Shown piece after piece: positions 1-11,900 of a stretch of DNA of 64,000 nucleotides. Made by a program: the position numbers and the translations under genes. A model generated the notes under the pieces. The model made no database searches. It was not told the DNA's origin and saw only the letters and a program-made list of their open reading frames with translations. Source of the DNA: Salvia splendens (Eukaryota; Streptophyta; Magnoliopsida; Lamiales; Lamiaceae); contig NC_056052.1 of assembly GCF_004379255.2 (NCBI RefSeq), forward strand, positions 7,254,001 through 7,318,000, given 5' to 3'. Each line of letters starts with the position of its first letter. Within the stretch, counting starts at the first letter, position 1.

Positions 1-300
1 TTATTATTGAGTTTAGAAATCTCAGAGAATATTTATAGTATTGTATATTCTTTAAAGATGATAGAGAATTTCACACAACAATCAACACTATATAATAAAT
101 ATAGATAGTTTAAAAATAGTAGTATAAATTTTAATATAGAATTAATAAAGTAAGAAAAATATAGAAAGAAAAAGAGATTGGAGTATTGTTAGAATGAATC
201 AACCTTATTAGAAAGGAAAAAAATTATTGAAAATTAATTGGACTACTTTTATGGGACAATCAAAATGAAAAGAATTTCTACTATTATGGGATGAATGAAG

Positions 301-471
301 TACTCACTCTATCCCATTAAAAATGAAAACTCTTTCTAAAATGGAAACAATAGCATCTCTATTCTTTCATCTCTTTTACTTTATTATCTTTTTATTAACT
401 CATAAAACAATGATACATAAAATTCCGTGCTGAAAAGCAAATGTTTCATTTCTAATGAGATGGAGGGAGTA
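301..471. mobile_element. Stowaway-like MITE
   Basis: The ends TACTCACTCTATCCCATT and AATGAGATGGAGGGAGTA are inverted copies of one another and resemble the common plant terminus CTCCCTCCGTCC. TA flanks both ends. There is no coding capacity, so this is a non-autonomous element. Confidence 0.75.
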
Positions 472-777
472 TATCTAGGGGCTTAAGTCCCTTCACTGCC
501 ATAAGTTGTGTTGGCCTATATCTCTATATATGGGCATGATTGTCAACGAGTCAACGGAGCTTTGCGTCTAGTTAGGGTTGACGAATCATTTACCATCAGG
601 TACTCGATCAAAAAAATCGGATATTCAACCTGAAAAATTGTTTAAACCTTCCTGTCACCTAATGCCTGACCTGATGGTTCTTTCGGATAAACAAATACCT
701 TACGTGAGTTTCTCAACCAGACTTAATCGGATTTCGATATCTATACCTCAAAAATAAAGTGGCATTTTCTTATTGGG
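472..777. other. Intergenic, possible hAT-like fragment
   Basis: No gene is seen. Around 590-760 the text (strings such as AAAAATCGGATATTCAACC) resembles the interior of the hAT-like element at 1246-1922, so this may be a decayed relative of it. Confidence 0.35.
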
Positions 778-1164
778 ATATTGACACCTAATATCATGAA
801 ACTTTCAAAAAGTTGGGTTTTTTCCACGAACTTTGAAATTGGCAAATAATATCACGAACTTTACCCCGAGTTTGTTATTTCCCACCAATGAAAAAATTCC
901 GGAAAATAATATCATGATACGGATTTTTTTCGTAATTTCTTGACAACAACTTCGAGAGCTTCAAGTTTTTCAATCTTTAAGGATAGTTTTTTTCTTGAAG
1001 CATACCCTCCAAAATTGTTATTCAATCTATTAATATAGTTGGAATTTTTTTATTTGGGGGAAATAACAAACTCGAGGTAAAGTTCGTGATATTATTTGTT
1101 AATTTCAAAGTTCGTGGGAAAAAATTCAACTTTTTCAAAGTTCCATGATATTAGATGTCAATAT
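778..1164. mobile_element. Foldback element with long inverted arms
   Basis: Positions 778-900 and about 1042-1164 are near-complementary arms of roughly 120 bp. Both contain CACGAACTTTGAAATT or its complement, and the outer ends are ATATTGAC and GTCAATAT. The spacer is about 140 bp. A transcript would fold into a long hairpin. No protein is encoded. Confidence 0.75.
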
Positions 1165-1245
1165 TCATTTCTTATTTACTCCAAACTAGGAATTCTCATT
1201 TTTGGTTGTATAGTTCCATCATGGTTAAAAGGAAAATATTATATG

Positions 1246-1922
1246 TAGGTCTGTCAAATCGAGTACCCGCGGATATCAGATTCAAATATTTGGGGAACCC
1301 GATCCCGAAATTTCTAAAAAATAATAGCCGATACTTGATCCAAATCTGATTTCGGGTAACCAATTACCCTACTAGGGTATCCAGTCACGAAAAATCGGAT
1401 ATTCAGTCCGGAAAAATTGGGTCCCAGTTCTGATTGTGATTTTTAATTTTTTTTTTAAATCAACCACAACTTTTTAGAAATAAAAACATGTAGTTCATAT
1501 TTAATTCAAACTTGAAGTAGTATTTAATAGAAAATAATTACCAACTTTGAGTAAAACAAAATTCATAAGAAAGGGCAAAAGCTAGCGGCAGAGGGAGGCG
1601 CAGACAAGAGAGCAGAGAAGGGGAGGGAGGCAGTATGAATTTTGTGGTATACTCTAACTCCCTAAATCATTAACGCTAATACGTTTAACTATTAACTAAA
1701 ATGAAATCATGTAAGCATAATTATATTTAATTACTTAAATTTTTAAAAATAAAAATAAATATATAATTTATTATTTTTTAAAAATAATTCGGAAAATTCA
1801 AGTATACCTCTGATAATCCAAAATTGTCACTACCCGATCCCCATCCGAAATCCGAAAAATCGGGCTTCGAATGTCCAGTTATCCAAAATTTTTGGGTTTG
1901 GATATCCATTTTGATCGGCCTA
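1246..1922. mobile_element. Non-autonomous hAT-like element
   Basis: The left end TAGGTCTGTCAAATCGAG and the right end GATCGGCCTA form inverted termini. They are bordered by ATTATATG (1238-1245) and ATTATAGG (1923-1930), which match at 7 of 8 positions; 8 bp is the hAT duplication length. The interior near both ends is rich in CCGAAAT and CGGAT motifs. No transposase frame is present. Confidence 0.65.
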
Positions 1923-2027
1923 ATTATAGGAAAACTATTTACATCGGTTAGTTGACATAATACAAGTGTCTGTTTTTTGGTTAAGTCTAAAAAGAAAATT
2001 CTTTAATTAGTTTCCATTAATATTTAA

Positions 2028-2295
2028 TATTCCCTATGTCCACCATTTAAATAATCATTTTGTCATTTTGACTTGTCCACGATTTAGAAAACCAGTTACT
2101 TTATTCCACTTTTAGTATGCGGATACCACATTTCATCAACTTTTTTACATTCACAATTCAATATAAAACTAATACTTTAAATGAGTCTTCAATTCCATTC
2201 ACTTTTTCTATTTATTTTTCTTCATAAAGTCTAACAATTTCTTAAAATCTGTGCCGATTCAAAATGAATTTTTAAATGATTGACGGATGGAGTAT
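2028..2295. mobile_element. Stowaway-like MITE
   Basis: The left end TATTCCCTATGTCCACCATT and the right end AATGATTGACGGATGGAGTA are inverted. The interior is the usual AT-rich MITE text and is related to the element at 50661-50933 (both begin with a CATTTAAA block followed by TCATTTTGTCATTTT). Confidence 0.7.
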
Positions 2296-2635
2296 TCAAT
2301 TTTTTATTTTACAATATTTTTTTCTTTTAAAAGATAAATGAATATAAATTTAAAGGTTGCATGGGAGACTCAAATTCAAAACCTAAAATGAGGAAATTTT
2401 CCCAATTTTGTTAGTGCTTCGTCTCCATGATTTTAGTTAACAGTTAGTTTATGATCTCTTCTCTTAGAGATGTACCCGATTTGTGGGGCTACTTTTGAGC
2501 TTGCGCTATATACAGATCTATCAATTTTGATGTTTCTATTTACATGTGGGGTCCGCCTAATCCCTATCCTCTGGGCTTTTAAAAGGAAAAGAAAATTTGG
2601 GTTTTTAAATAACCAGCCCAACTATAAATAAAATA

Positions 2636-3475
2636 AAGATTAAAGTCCATTTTTAGTCTCTTACGTTTGCCTACAAAACTTATTAGTCCTATTAAGTTTG
2701 TGACTTTTTAGGCTCAAACAATATATTTTGGTGTAAACTTAACTTTTTATGTTAAAGTTAACGGTAAAACGTGTTTGACTTAATTAAAATCTAATTAACC
2801 TAATTAACTTAATTAATTTTAATATTAAAATTTATAAAATATTATTTTACTGAAAATAAAAATAGATAAAATTAAAAGAAAAATTACTTAAAATAGAAAA
2901 TTGACTTAATTCTAATCTAATTAACCTAATTAATTTAATTAATTAATATTCTAAATTAAAATATACTAAAAACTACTTACTTTAATAAAAATAACATTTA
3001 CAGGACTTCACCCAAAAATAACATGGAATATTGGTTGATTTTTGGGGATGGTCGAAAAGAAGTATGGTCCCGAAAATGTTATTTTTATTTTTATTAAAGT
3101 CTCGTAAATGTTATTTTCATGAAAGTAAAAGTTAGTTTTTATATTTTAATTTAGAATAATAATTAATTAAGTTGATTAGATCATAATTACGTCAATTTAT
3201 TTCAAGTAATTTTCCTTTTAATTTAATCAATCTTTGTTTTAAGTAAAATAATATTTTATAAATTTTAATAGAATTAATTAAGTTCATTAGGTTAATTAGA
3301 TTTTAATTAAATTATTAACTTGGTCAAACACTTTTGACCGTTAATTTTAACGGAAAAGGTTAAGTCTGGACCAAAAAATAATGTTTTGGACCAAAAGATC
3401 ACAAACTTAATGTATAGAACCAGAAAGAATTTTAGAGAAAATGTAGGGGATCAAAAATAGATTTTAGTATAAAAT
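2636..3475. mobile_element. Large AT-rich foldback element, ~840 bp
   Basis: The left arm (about 2636-3040) is mirrored as a diverged reverse complement by the right arm (about 3055-3475). Paired landmarks include TTAATTAAAATCTAATTAAC with its complement near 3286-3312, and ACATTTACAGGACT with AGTCTCGTAAATGT. The arms meet near 3048. No coding frame is seen. The type resembles inverted-repeat MITE/MULE-like elements, but I cannot place it in a family. Confidence 0.65.
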
Positions 3476-4380
3476 AAACCAACACTCTAATGGATCAAAT
3501 CTAATGGATTTATGTATGATGTTGGGCCTGATTTCTCACATTTTTAAGCTTGTAAGTACCTGACCATTTAAACTTGAAATGGGCTGGGCAATCTATCACA
3601 CCTCAAATATTGGATTACTAACTAAACCTCAATTGCTTATTATGTTCTCATTTTTTTTAACAAATTCCAGAATGAACACCGTTTAATTTTACGTTGGGAA
3701 AATAGAAGCATTGACACCTTTGTTTCTTGATTAACACCTGCTGTGTTACTTTAAAATTCGCATAATTTTTTATGTTGGCCATATTTGATTTTCTTTTTCT
3801 CGACTTTATGTTTAGAGTAATGGTCACAATAATAAAATATTTACCTAAATTTGTATTGTACTTTTATGAATTGTTATAACTACAAACACCATTTCTTTTC
3901 TATCAATTACAATATTTAAACTTTTTTTTGTATCTCGTGATAGGTATAGTAAAATGGTATCAATAAAATACCCTACCGCAAAAGAGTAAGAACATTTGGT
4001 CTGGCAGAGTTTTAATGTATAATTAGAAAAGTAAGAGAGAGAAAGAAAAAGTTTTTAAAGTATTATTAGTGAAGAATAAAATTTTCTAAATTAAAAAGTT
4101 CATATTTTTCAACAAACTAAAAATGAAATAGTTCGTACATTTCAAGGACGGAGGAGTATATCATAGTTTGTTTATTAAAAAAATAAGACTATTAACTTAA
4201 TCGCGTTGAAATCAGAATTCGGGTGAAAATTGTGCAACAAGTCAATCAACCATTAAATAAACCCCTCTAACGATGTTTAATCTATTATTTTAAAAATAGA
4301 GTTCGCAGTAAAAAACTGATACTGATAAGGATTTACGTATCTTTTTCATATCTTTGTTTTTTTTTCATTAAGTTAGTTAT
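3476..4380. other. Intergenic AT-rich DNA
   Basis: I see no supported gene or complete element here. Confidence 0.5.
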
Positions 4381-4690
4381 TAGCATTATAAATAGGAGTT
4401 ATTATAATTATTCGAGAAATCTATCAAGAATATCAATATTATTGTTCATTCTCTTATCTAAAGTGAGACAACCGTCTTGCTCGACGGGGCGCTTGCCCGC
4501 GACAGACATTTATCGCTCGTCCGCGACAGACATTTATCGATCGCCGATCCACGGATGCCGATCGGAGGTTTATCTTATCAAAAACTTACTTACAACCTAT
4601 TTTTGTTATTTACAACAATTAACTCTTTAATTTTTCCCTCTAACGCTTAATTTGAGTATTATATTACCACAAAATATATATAAATATTAT
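4381..4690 (+). other. Possible solo-LTR fragment with TATA box
   Basis: TATAAATAGG near 4387 is followed about 30 bp later by a pyrimidine and adenine rich leader. A short GC-rich patch with a near-repeat of CCGCGACAGACATTTATCG follows. This layout (TATA, R-like leader, GC-rich patch) resembles the U3-R-U5 of a plant LTR. No second LTR or primer site was found, so the call is tentative. Confidence 0.25.
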
Positions 4691-4946
4691 ATCATAACTT
4701 TGGTGGTTGCAAGAGAAGAAACAATAAAAGCAGTCAAACTGATGAACTATATTCAATTAATTCTATTACAAATACAAACCAAATTTCACATGCTGCAAAA
4801 TTTAGATCCATAATTCAACTTCCCAAAGTCTAAAAAAAGCAGCAACAACACAAACAGAGTTAGAGTCGAAATTAAATGCCATTTAGCTACGATGCTAGGG
4901 CATATACACATATACACATAAAGTGAGCGCGTGTACAAACATGCGC

Positions 4947-5177
4947 TCACTCATGGAATTGGGACAAAGATTTATGAACATTGTTGAGGAGTTGTTGAGC
5001 ATGGACAGATGATGCAGAGTGAGAAGGCGAGGGCAGAGACAGAGAGAGTTTGATTGTTGCTTCCCTCTCCTCCTCATGTATGGTGTCAAGCATCTTCGAC
5101 GCCCTATTCCTCATTATGCTCACAAACTGCGGTGGCGCCACCTCGGTCATGAATCTCGCTAGACGGGCATTCGCCAT
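4947..5177 (-). CDS. Small plant protein, unknown function (76 aa)
   Basis: An intact single-exon frame begins MANARLARFMTEVAPPQFVS and contains MLDTIHEEER at residues 34-43, then a Ser-rich tail ending LSQFHE. The start is favoured by the context AAAAATGGCG and by a TATA box (CTATAAAT) about 80 bp upstream, with a pyrimidine-rich leader between. There is no signal peptide or membrane segment. The N-terminal half is basic and the middle acidic. It shares the pattern APPQ-(F/Y)-(V/I) followed by LD-(T/A)-I-x-EE with the 87-residue protein at 13146-13409, so the two are probably members of one short plant family whose function I do not know. Confidence that it is a gene is good; no function is claimed. 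Confidence 0.75.
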   Translation of the reverse strand: MANARLARFMTEVAPPQFVSIMRNRASKMLDTIHEEEREATIKLSLSLPSPSHSASSVHAQQLLNNVHKSLSQFHE

Positions 5178-5256
5178 TTTTAGGGTTTTCGAGAGAGAGA
5201 AGTAGAAAGTTTTGATGAAGATTGAATGATGAATGAAGGGAAGAGGCTATGGTTGA

Positions 5257-5265
5257 AATTTATAG
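5257..5265 (-). promoter_or_regulatory. TATA box of the 76-aa gene
   Basis: Read on the minus strand the sequence is CTATAAAT, about 80 bp from the start codon. The leader between is rich in CT, as is typical of plant 5' UTRs. Confidence 0.65.
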
Positions 5266-5956
5266 AACTTAGATGGATGATGAATAATGTCCACTATTTA
5301 TTTATTTATTGCTATTATTTTTTTTATATGGATATGGATTGAGTCAATATTGTTATCCAATAGATTTTAGCGCTTTGTGCCGATCTTGCTTTTGCAATTA
5401 AACTCGCGATGTGACCTCAAAGTGATGAGAGGTAGACACATTGTATCGAGTTCTACTTGCTTGTGATTTGATTTTCGGATTTAAATGTCTGATTATAGAG
5501 GTTAAGTCGTAATTTGTCCCGAGGTAGTCAATACCGACGGAAGAAAATATAAATTGTAGGAGTATGTAGCTAGTTGGTTCCATTTTGTGCAAATAGAAAA
5601 TCCGAAATTATATTATTACTTTGACTATTAATGAACTTGTTAAAGAAACTAGTATAGTTTTTTTAACCGAGTTTACCTAAAAATAACTAATATAAAATTA
5701 AGACTTTCAAATGTAGGTGTATATATTTTGTGCTAAGTATTTATAATGACTAGTCTACTAGCTTAATGTTAAAAACTCACTTTTAGTTATAAGTGGAAGT
5801 TGACAAGGCCATAATTAATTTGACAAAGACACACACCTATATATCCTAGCATCAAGGCAACCTCAGGTAGTCTACATGTGGCAAGTGGGAGTTCCTTATC
5901 CAAGCATGAATTCTACAAATTTATTATACTACGTCTTTCCATATGCGTACGCTAAC

Positions 5957-6215
5957 TACTGCTCGCTCCGTCCAGATAATTTGTTCTATTTTTCTATTTC
6001 GGTCTATCTTATATAATTTGTCTCATTTCACCATTTACTATTTTTAGTAGTGGACCACATATTCCATTAACTCATTTATACTCACATTTTATTATAAAAC
6101 TAATATATAAAAGTATGACTCAAATTCTACTAACTTTTTCAACTCACTTTTCATTACATTTCTTAAAACCCGTGCCCGGTCAAAATGAGACGAATTATCT
6201 GGGATGGAGGGAGTA
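5957..6215. mobile_element. Stowaway-like MITE
   Basis: The termini GCTCGCTCCGTCCAGATAAT and ATTATCTGGGATGGAGGGAG are inverted. The interior is AT-rich and non-coding. Confidence 0.75.
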
Positions 6216-7484
6216 GTAAAATTTTTTTTAGTTTATTTTGTTTGATTTTAGTAGATACATCAATAAACAATTTTCAGTATCATATAATTTCCCATAAATC
6301 TACTAAATATCAAAACAAGATAAAGATAAGACACTAATTTTGGTCCATAATATTACTAAAGTAGATTCGACTTTCAACTAATTAAATATAGTGTTGTTAG
6401 TAGTAAGTTGTGAAGTGTCATATGCCTAACTAATTAAGAAAAATTTATAGTACTTAAATAAAGAATTGTAGTTTTTGGCATTGGACAACTGAGCTCCAAA
6501 TCGTACCGTAGCTAGGACCAAGTCTTGAACCTAAGGGCAAAGCTCGAGCACGATAGTTGGACGTGCGTCGCGATCTTTGCCTAAATTCCTTGTGTGCAAG
6601 TTACAAGATGAAAATGAAGTTACTAATTTTACGCTGTATGAGGTTGATGGTCCTACAAAAAAACATGGAGGAAAGGATATGTAGTTGCCTACTCTCGAGG
6701 GAAGAAGAAAATCTTTTTTAAAAAAATGCGCCTTTTAAAAGTCTATTATTTTCTAAAAATCACGTCTATTATTTTCTAAAGTCTCAAAGTTGGAAGAAAA
6801 TTTCAACTGCTGAAGTTCATATGAATTGTATCAATTGAGTTGTTGAACATATAAAACATAGCCTCATAATCTTGATTTGATGCTCAATATATTAAATCTT
6901 TACATGATTTCAGCTTTTAATAATGTTTCATCATGTCTCTTAAAAACTTACACACTATAGTATTAGATATTTGACTTATGTAGTTAATTATTGATGTATA
7001 ACGAGGTTATGTTGCTATGAAGGTTGTTTTGCACATTTTTGCTCCTCGAAATGTTGCAAACATTATGTTGAAATGACGAGAACTTAGTACTATATGCCAT
7101 TTCTCGTTGTTTCTACCTTCCTTCGGTCGTGCACTCCGGCAATGTGCTTTTCTGGTCTTTCTGCTACTCTTAGTTGTTGTTACGATGATGATTTTTGTTG
7201 CTTTGGTGTTGTTTATATGTTGTTTTGCTTGTTCTTTAAATTTTTTTTCGTATTCTGGTTATTTGCGACCTTTAGCTCGTCAATTGTTTGGTGACGGTAG
7301 TCTGGTTCTATTTCTTGTTGTTTTGATGGTTGTTAGTTGTTATTTTTGTTTAGGTTTTTTTTTATTGTTGATCATTTTTGGCTTTGAACTTTTCTTAATG
7401 TATCGAAAAAAATGTCCAATATAATTTGATAATACTACTCTCAGTCTCATTCATCCTCTTACAACTTGCTAGATAATAAAATTG
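6216..7484. other. Intergenic DNA
   Basis: No supported gene. A T-rich open frame at 7107-7424 (105 codons, almost all hydrophobic because of poly-T composition) has no promoter, conserved motif or coding-like composition and is not called. Confidence 0.5.
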
Positions 7485-7743
7485 TACTCCCTCCGTCCCA
7501 CCTCAAGTGATCAACTTTCCATTTTGGGTTGTCCCATCTCAAGTGATTGATTTCCTTTTTTAGCTAATACCGAAATTTCAACTATCTCTTACTTTATTCT
7601 CTCTTTCTTATTTTATTATCTCTCTATCTCTCTTACGTTTTCCTATCTCATACTTTACTCTCTCCACTTTAACTCAATACATATCATTTTCTTAATTCTC
7701 GGGCCGAAAAGAAATCCATTATATGAGTGGGGCGGAGGGAGTA
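7485..7743. mobile_element. Stowaway-like MITE
   Basis: The inverted ends are TACTCCCTCCGTCCCACCTC and GTGGGGCGGAGGGAGTA; the TA duplication is contained in them. Confidence 0.8.
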
Positions 7744-7941
7744 TATTAAACTCTATAAATTATAGGAAAAAACAAAAAAGAACTTTTTGACTTTTAAGGT
7801 CACCAACAGCTAATATTAAGCTCAAACATTTATTAGACGGTTTATCAGTCAATTCTATTCTTGTACAAAAAGGCAATTTTTGGAAATTTGATTTAATTAT
7901 CTAGCTCAAATTAATTTCTTTTCAACTATCATCAGCTGCAA

Positions 7942-8344
7942 TTCATCAAAAATACTGTTTTTTTAATCATTTTTTTAAAGGAGGATCGATGATGGTTCCT
8001 CATCTAACCCCGAAGTGACTCGGACCCCCGGCCTAACGGTCGGAGGTGAAGCGTCTTACCACCGAGACGCGCTTCATTGTCGAGATGGGAAGGAACGAGT
8101 CAGCCAACCCTTCCCCAAGCACGAGTCCAGACCAGCTAACCTATCAACCCAATCATGGGAACGTCGTTAACCTATCTCCCCCAGCGCTTGGGTCCAGGCC
8201 AGGACTCAAGAACCCCCAGGGAAAATTAATCCCCAAGATGCGCCTCCCAGGGGTCGAACTCGTGACCTCTAGTATGACGCGGTATCCTTGCCTCCCTCAT
8301 CAACCACTTGAGCTAAGGGCTTGGATTTCATCAAAAATACTGTT
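7942..8344 (-). mobile_element. Dimeric tRNA-derived SINE
   Basis: An 18-bp direct repeat (TTCATCAAAAATACTGTT) at 7942-7959 and 8327-8344 brackets a 367-bp insert. Read on the minus strand the insert starts with a tRNA-like head: an A box TTAGCTCAAGTGG (plus 8304-8316) and a B box GAGTTCGACCCC (plus 8250-8261), spaced as in a tRNA. A second A-box-like (8051-8070) and B-box-like (8018-8030, GGGGGTCCGAGTC) pair lies downstream, so the unit looks like two fused tRNA-derived modules. It ends in an A-rich tail (plus strand T-run at 7960-7977). RNA polymerase III transcription and LINE-assisted insertion are inferred from the family. Confidence 0.8.
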
Positions 8345-8899
8345 GAGTGATTTAGTTTTAGAGAAATGTTTTGGAGACATAATGGCAATGTCATAATGAG
8401 GGTTGAATAATAATATTGCATTATATTCTACTTTTAATAAAATTTGTATTTTATAAAGGTACTTTTTTGCCCCTACATCTAGAAAATGGAAAAATTTGAA
8501 TAAGGAGTATTAATTACTTATGATATAAATAAGATGGCTTCATTATGGGAAATATATATGGAAGATATGGATTAATATTCAAATACCTATATAGTAAGTT
8601 CGAAGATTATTTGTCTAAGGGAGTAATTTTTATACGTAGTTGATTTATTTTTTTAATTTGCTGGAAAAATAAATTAATGAATGTATAAGTAAAAGTTTAT
8701 CAATTTTTAGCTATTTTTCCATTAATATGAAAAACAATAAAACAATAATTTTGAAATATTAAAAAAATCAAATGCTTTAATAATTTTATAAAAAATATAA
8801 ATTTAATATTTGCTCTTTCGAACATATTAATTTTGGTCCGTCCACTGCAATTAGTATCCTTTTTATTTGCGGAAATTTGTTCACACTTTTTTCTCTTTT
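8345..8899. other. Intergenic AT-rich DNA
   Basis: No supported gene. An 81-codon minus frame at 8700-8945 is AT-driven and is not called. Confidence 0.45.
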
Positions 8900-10020
8900 T
8901 CACTCCTACTTTATCTATTAGTTTTTGGAAAGCTGCATCAAACATTGATAAAAAAATTCATATATTTTTAACTCGTCTACTTAATATTTTAAAGCTCTAA
9001 AGTTAATAGTGTTCTTAGTTCAATCAATATATTAAGAGCTAAATTCAAATTTAAAGTATATACTATATTAATACTAATCGAGTTTATTCTAATTTGAATT
9101 CTTTACTTTCCAAAATTTTATTTTTTTAAGTACTTGGTTTTTAGATCGTTAAAGTCGATCCTAGATAAAAAAAAATAATCACATGTTCTTAACTCATCCA
9201 TTTAGTAGTTTAAAGTTATGCCGTTACTATTTTATCTTTTGTACCAAGATATTAGAGTTTTTAGGTCAATTCACTATATTATGAAACAAATTATAAATTG
9301 ATATACTATATAATAATACTGATTGTAATGGTTTCGATTTTAAGAATTTCATGATTTGTTTTTAATTCTTTCCTTTCCAAATTCTTAAATTCTTAATTTT
9401 TGGAACGTTACAGTCAAACTTCAACCAAAAAATTATCATTTGATAATTTAAAGCGATGTAGTTCATAATTTATCTCTTTTGTAATAAAATATTAGTGTTA
9501 TTAGATCAATTCACTATATCATGAAAAAAATAATAATTTGATAATACTAGTATATTAAAACTAATTGAGTTTGCGGTATTGATTTTGAGGATTTTATAAT
9601 TTTATTTTAAATTCTTTACTTTCTAAAATTTAAATTTCTTTAAATTTTTAATTTTTAGAAAGTTACAATTAAACTTCAACCATAGAAATAATCAAATGTT
9701 CCAAACTCATCTATTTTATATTTTAAATTTATATATTAAATATTTTCTCATATGCTTTATAAATATTAGAGTTCTTAGTTCAATTCATTATGATGAAATA
9801 AATTAAAATTTGATATAAGTATGACATATTGGTATAAATTAAGTTTATGATTTTGATTTTAGGAATTTCATAGATTTTATTGTAATTCTTTACAATCCCG
9901 AATTTAATTTCATTTAATTCTTCATTTTTGAAACGCTATAGTCATATCTTAAAAAAAATATAATCATATGTTATGAACTCATTTATTATTTACTATTTTT
10001 AAATTTAAAATATTGAGTTA
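8900..10020. repeat. Degenerate AT-rich tandem array, ~245-275 bp units
   Basis: A diagnostic string of the form ATTAGAGTT-x-TTAG-x-TCAATTCA recurs near 9008, 9250, 9493 and 9768. A second (AATCA-x-ATGTT, then AACTCAT) recurs near 9176, 9685 and 9960, and a third (AATTCTTTACTTTCC-like) near 9100, 9370, 9610 and 9885. The spacing of about 242-275 bp implies four to five diverged copies in one orientation. There is no coding potential. This could be a small satellite-like array or an internally repeated, decayed element. Confidence 0.6.
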
Positions 10021-10828
10021 TTATCACCATAATGTTCAATTTCAAAGTCATACATATTATAAAATTAAAATAGTTACTTATTTTATAGCACGGTTAAGAA
10101 AACAAGTCATATTATGTAAAACTAACAATATTATAATCACAAAATAAACAATAAAATACAAAATACGGAGTCTATCTTATATCTAAAAATGAATATACAG
10201 TGATAAATTGAACTTTCAAACACATACTAACAGATTAAAACCACTACATAATATAAAAATTAAAATACAAACTAACTAATGGTATATAAAAAGTATAAAA
10301 AATAGAAAGAAAATCAAACTCATACAAAGCACATTACGAATATAATTAAGATATAAAAATAATATAGTAATAAAATATACTGGCTTCCTAATACTACTAC
10401 TTAAAAAAATATAAAAATCTGCCTAATATTTGTAAAAATAAAGTCTAACCTAATGCACAAATGAAAACGGAATATTACAATTTAGCTAAAATCAATACGG
10501 ATATATATCTAATTTGATTTGGTATGTATAATCCAATTAGGGTATATTAGTCCATATTTGAATTAATCTTATGTCAAAGAGATATAGGGGTATTATGGCA
10601 TGGAGACATTATGTCTCTAAATCACTACTCTTAGTTTTAATATATTAGTGTAATTACTACAAATTAGACTATCTTCCTTTTGCAATTCCCATTTCTAAAG
10701 ATTATTTACCCTTCCTTTATGAGTGCATGTTTTCAATCCCTTAGAAACACTGGGCAACCCTCTCATCATCTTCAAATTAAAAAATATTAAAAATGTGAAT
10801 ATACAATTTGAGTGAAATCACAATCAAA
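10021..10828. other. Intergenic AT-rich DNA
   Basis: No gene or bounded element is seen. Confidence 0.45.
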
Positions 10829-11092
10829 TACTCCCTCTGTCCCTCCGTCCATGAATAGGAGTCCCGTTTTTCCATTTTAGTCTGTCCGCGAATAGGAGTC
10901 CCGGTTCATAATTGCCATAAATGGTAAAGAGGCCTCACATTCCACCAACTCATTTCATTCACATATCATTTAAAACTAATATATAAAAGTGAGACTCATA
11001 TTCTATTAACTTTCTTCCATCCACTTTTCTTAACATTTACTAAAACTCGTGCTGAAAATGAATGAGACTCCAATTCATGGACGGAAGGAGTA
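10829..11092. mobile_element. Stowaway-like MITE
   Basis: The ends CTCCGTCCATGAATAGGAGT and TTCATGGACGGAAGGAGTA are inverted. The left terminus carries a small duplication of the CCCT-x-xGTCC motif. Confidence 0.75.
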
Positions 11093-11440
11093 CTAGTATA
11101 TTTATTCAATGAAAAGAGAGAAATCGCAATCCCATGTATTCAAGACCACGTGCGCCGTGTATGGCAGGGAAATTAAATTGAAATTAAGCAGAAAATGTGA
11201 TATTAATATGTTGTGATATCGATCTTTAAAAAGAAGTATTTTGGAATTTAGCCGGAAAACGACGATACAAAATTGAAAGAGACTGCACAACGCCACCTTT
11301 TCCGACCAATTTCCACCGTTTCTTCCTTGAACCTCATCCACTTTCCAGAAATGCCTTTATCCTAATGAATTTAATTATTGGTATTGGTAAATATATTATA
11401 CTCCATATAAAATTAATTTATATATTTTAATAATTTGTTT

Positions 11441-11900
11441 AGTTCTTATTATCATCACCAAGTCGATTTGGGACAAGATTTTAAGAGTTTTAACACACTC
11501 TCTCACGTGTGGGCCGGAATGACACATCGGACTTCCGTTATGTGGGTAGGCAAGAGAAGAGATAAAGAGATAACATTCATCATCGACATGGGCCCGCTCT
11601 GATACTATATTAGAAATGGGTCACTCACCTCTTAAAATGTCTTATAAGGAGAGAGTTATCCATACTTATATAGAGGAGTTAGGATCATCACCAAGTCGAT
11701 GTGAGATAAGATTTTAAGGGTTTTAACATGCCCCTCACGTGTGAGCCGGAATGACACATCGGACTTCCATCACGTGGGTAGGCAAGAGAAGAGATAAAGA
11801 GATAAAATCCACCATCAACTTGGGTCTGCCCCACAGGTGAGGGGGCGGCGTATTAAAAACTCTTAAATCTTGTCCCATATTGACTTGGTGATGATCCTAG
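11441..11900 (-). mobile_element. TRIM retrotransposon (tandem LTR units)
   Basis: A 121-bp LTR (11608-11728) is preceded by a partial copy (about 11441-11495). The 112-bp internal segment between them occurs again after the LTR (11729-about 11850), followed by an inverted LTR piece (about 11853-11900). On the minus strand the LTR starts TGTTAAAACCC, has a TATA box (CTATATAAG), and ends next to TAGTATCAGAGC, a near-match to the initiator-Met tRNA primer site TGGTATCAGAGC. A purine tract (GTGAGAGAG) abuts the other LTR. LTR length and lack of genes fit terminal-repeat retrotransposons in miniature. Confidence 0.75.
11596..11607 (-). other. TRIM primer-binding site
   Basis: Plus-strand GCTCTGATACTA, complement TAGTATCAGAGC, lies directly beside the 121-bp LTR. 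One base differs from the plant initiator-Met primer site. Confidence 0.65.

Noticed and set aside
7107..7424. 105-codon hydrophobic plus frame
   Set aside because: Poly-T composition makes it look membrane-like; no promoter, homology or coding signature.
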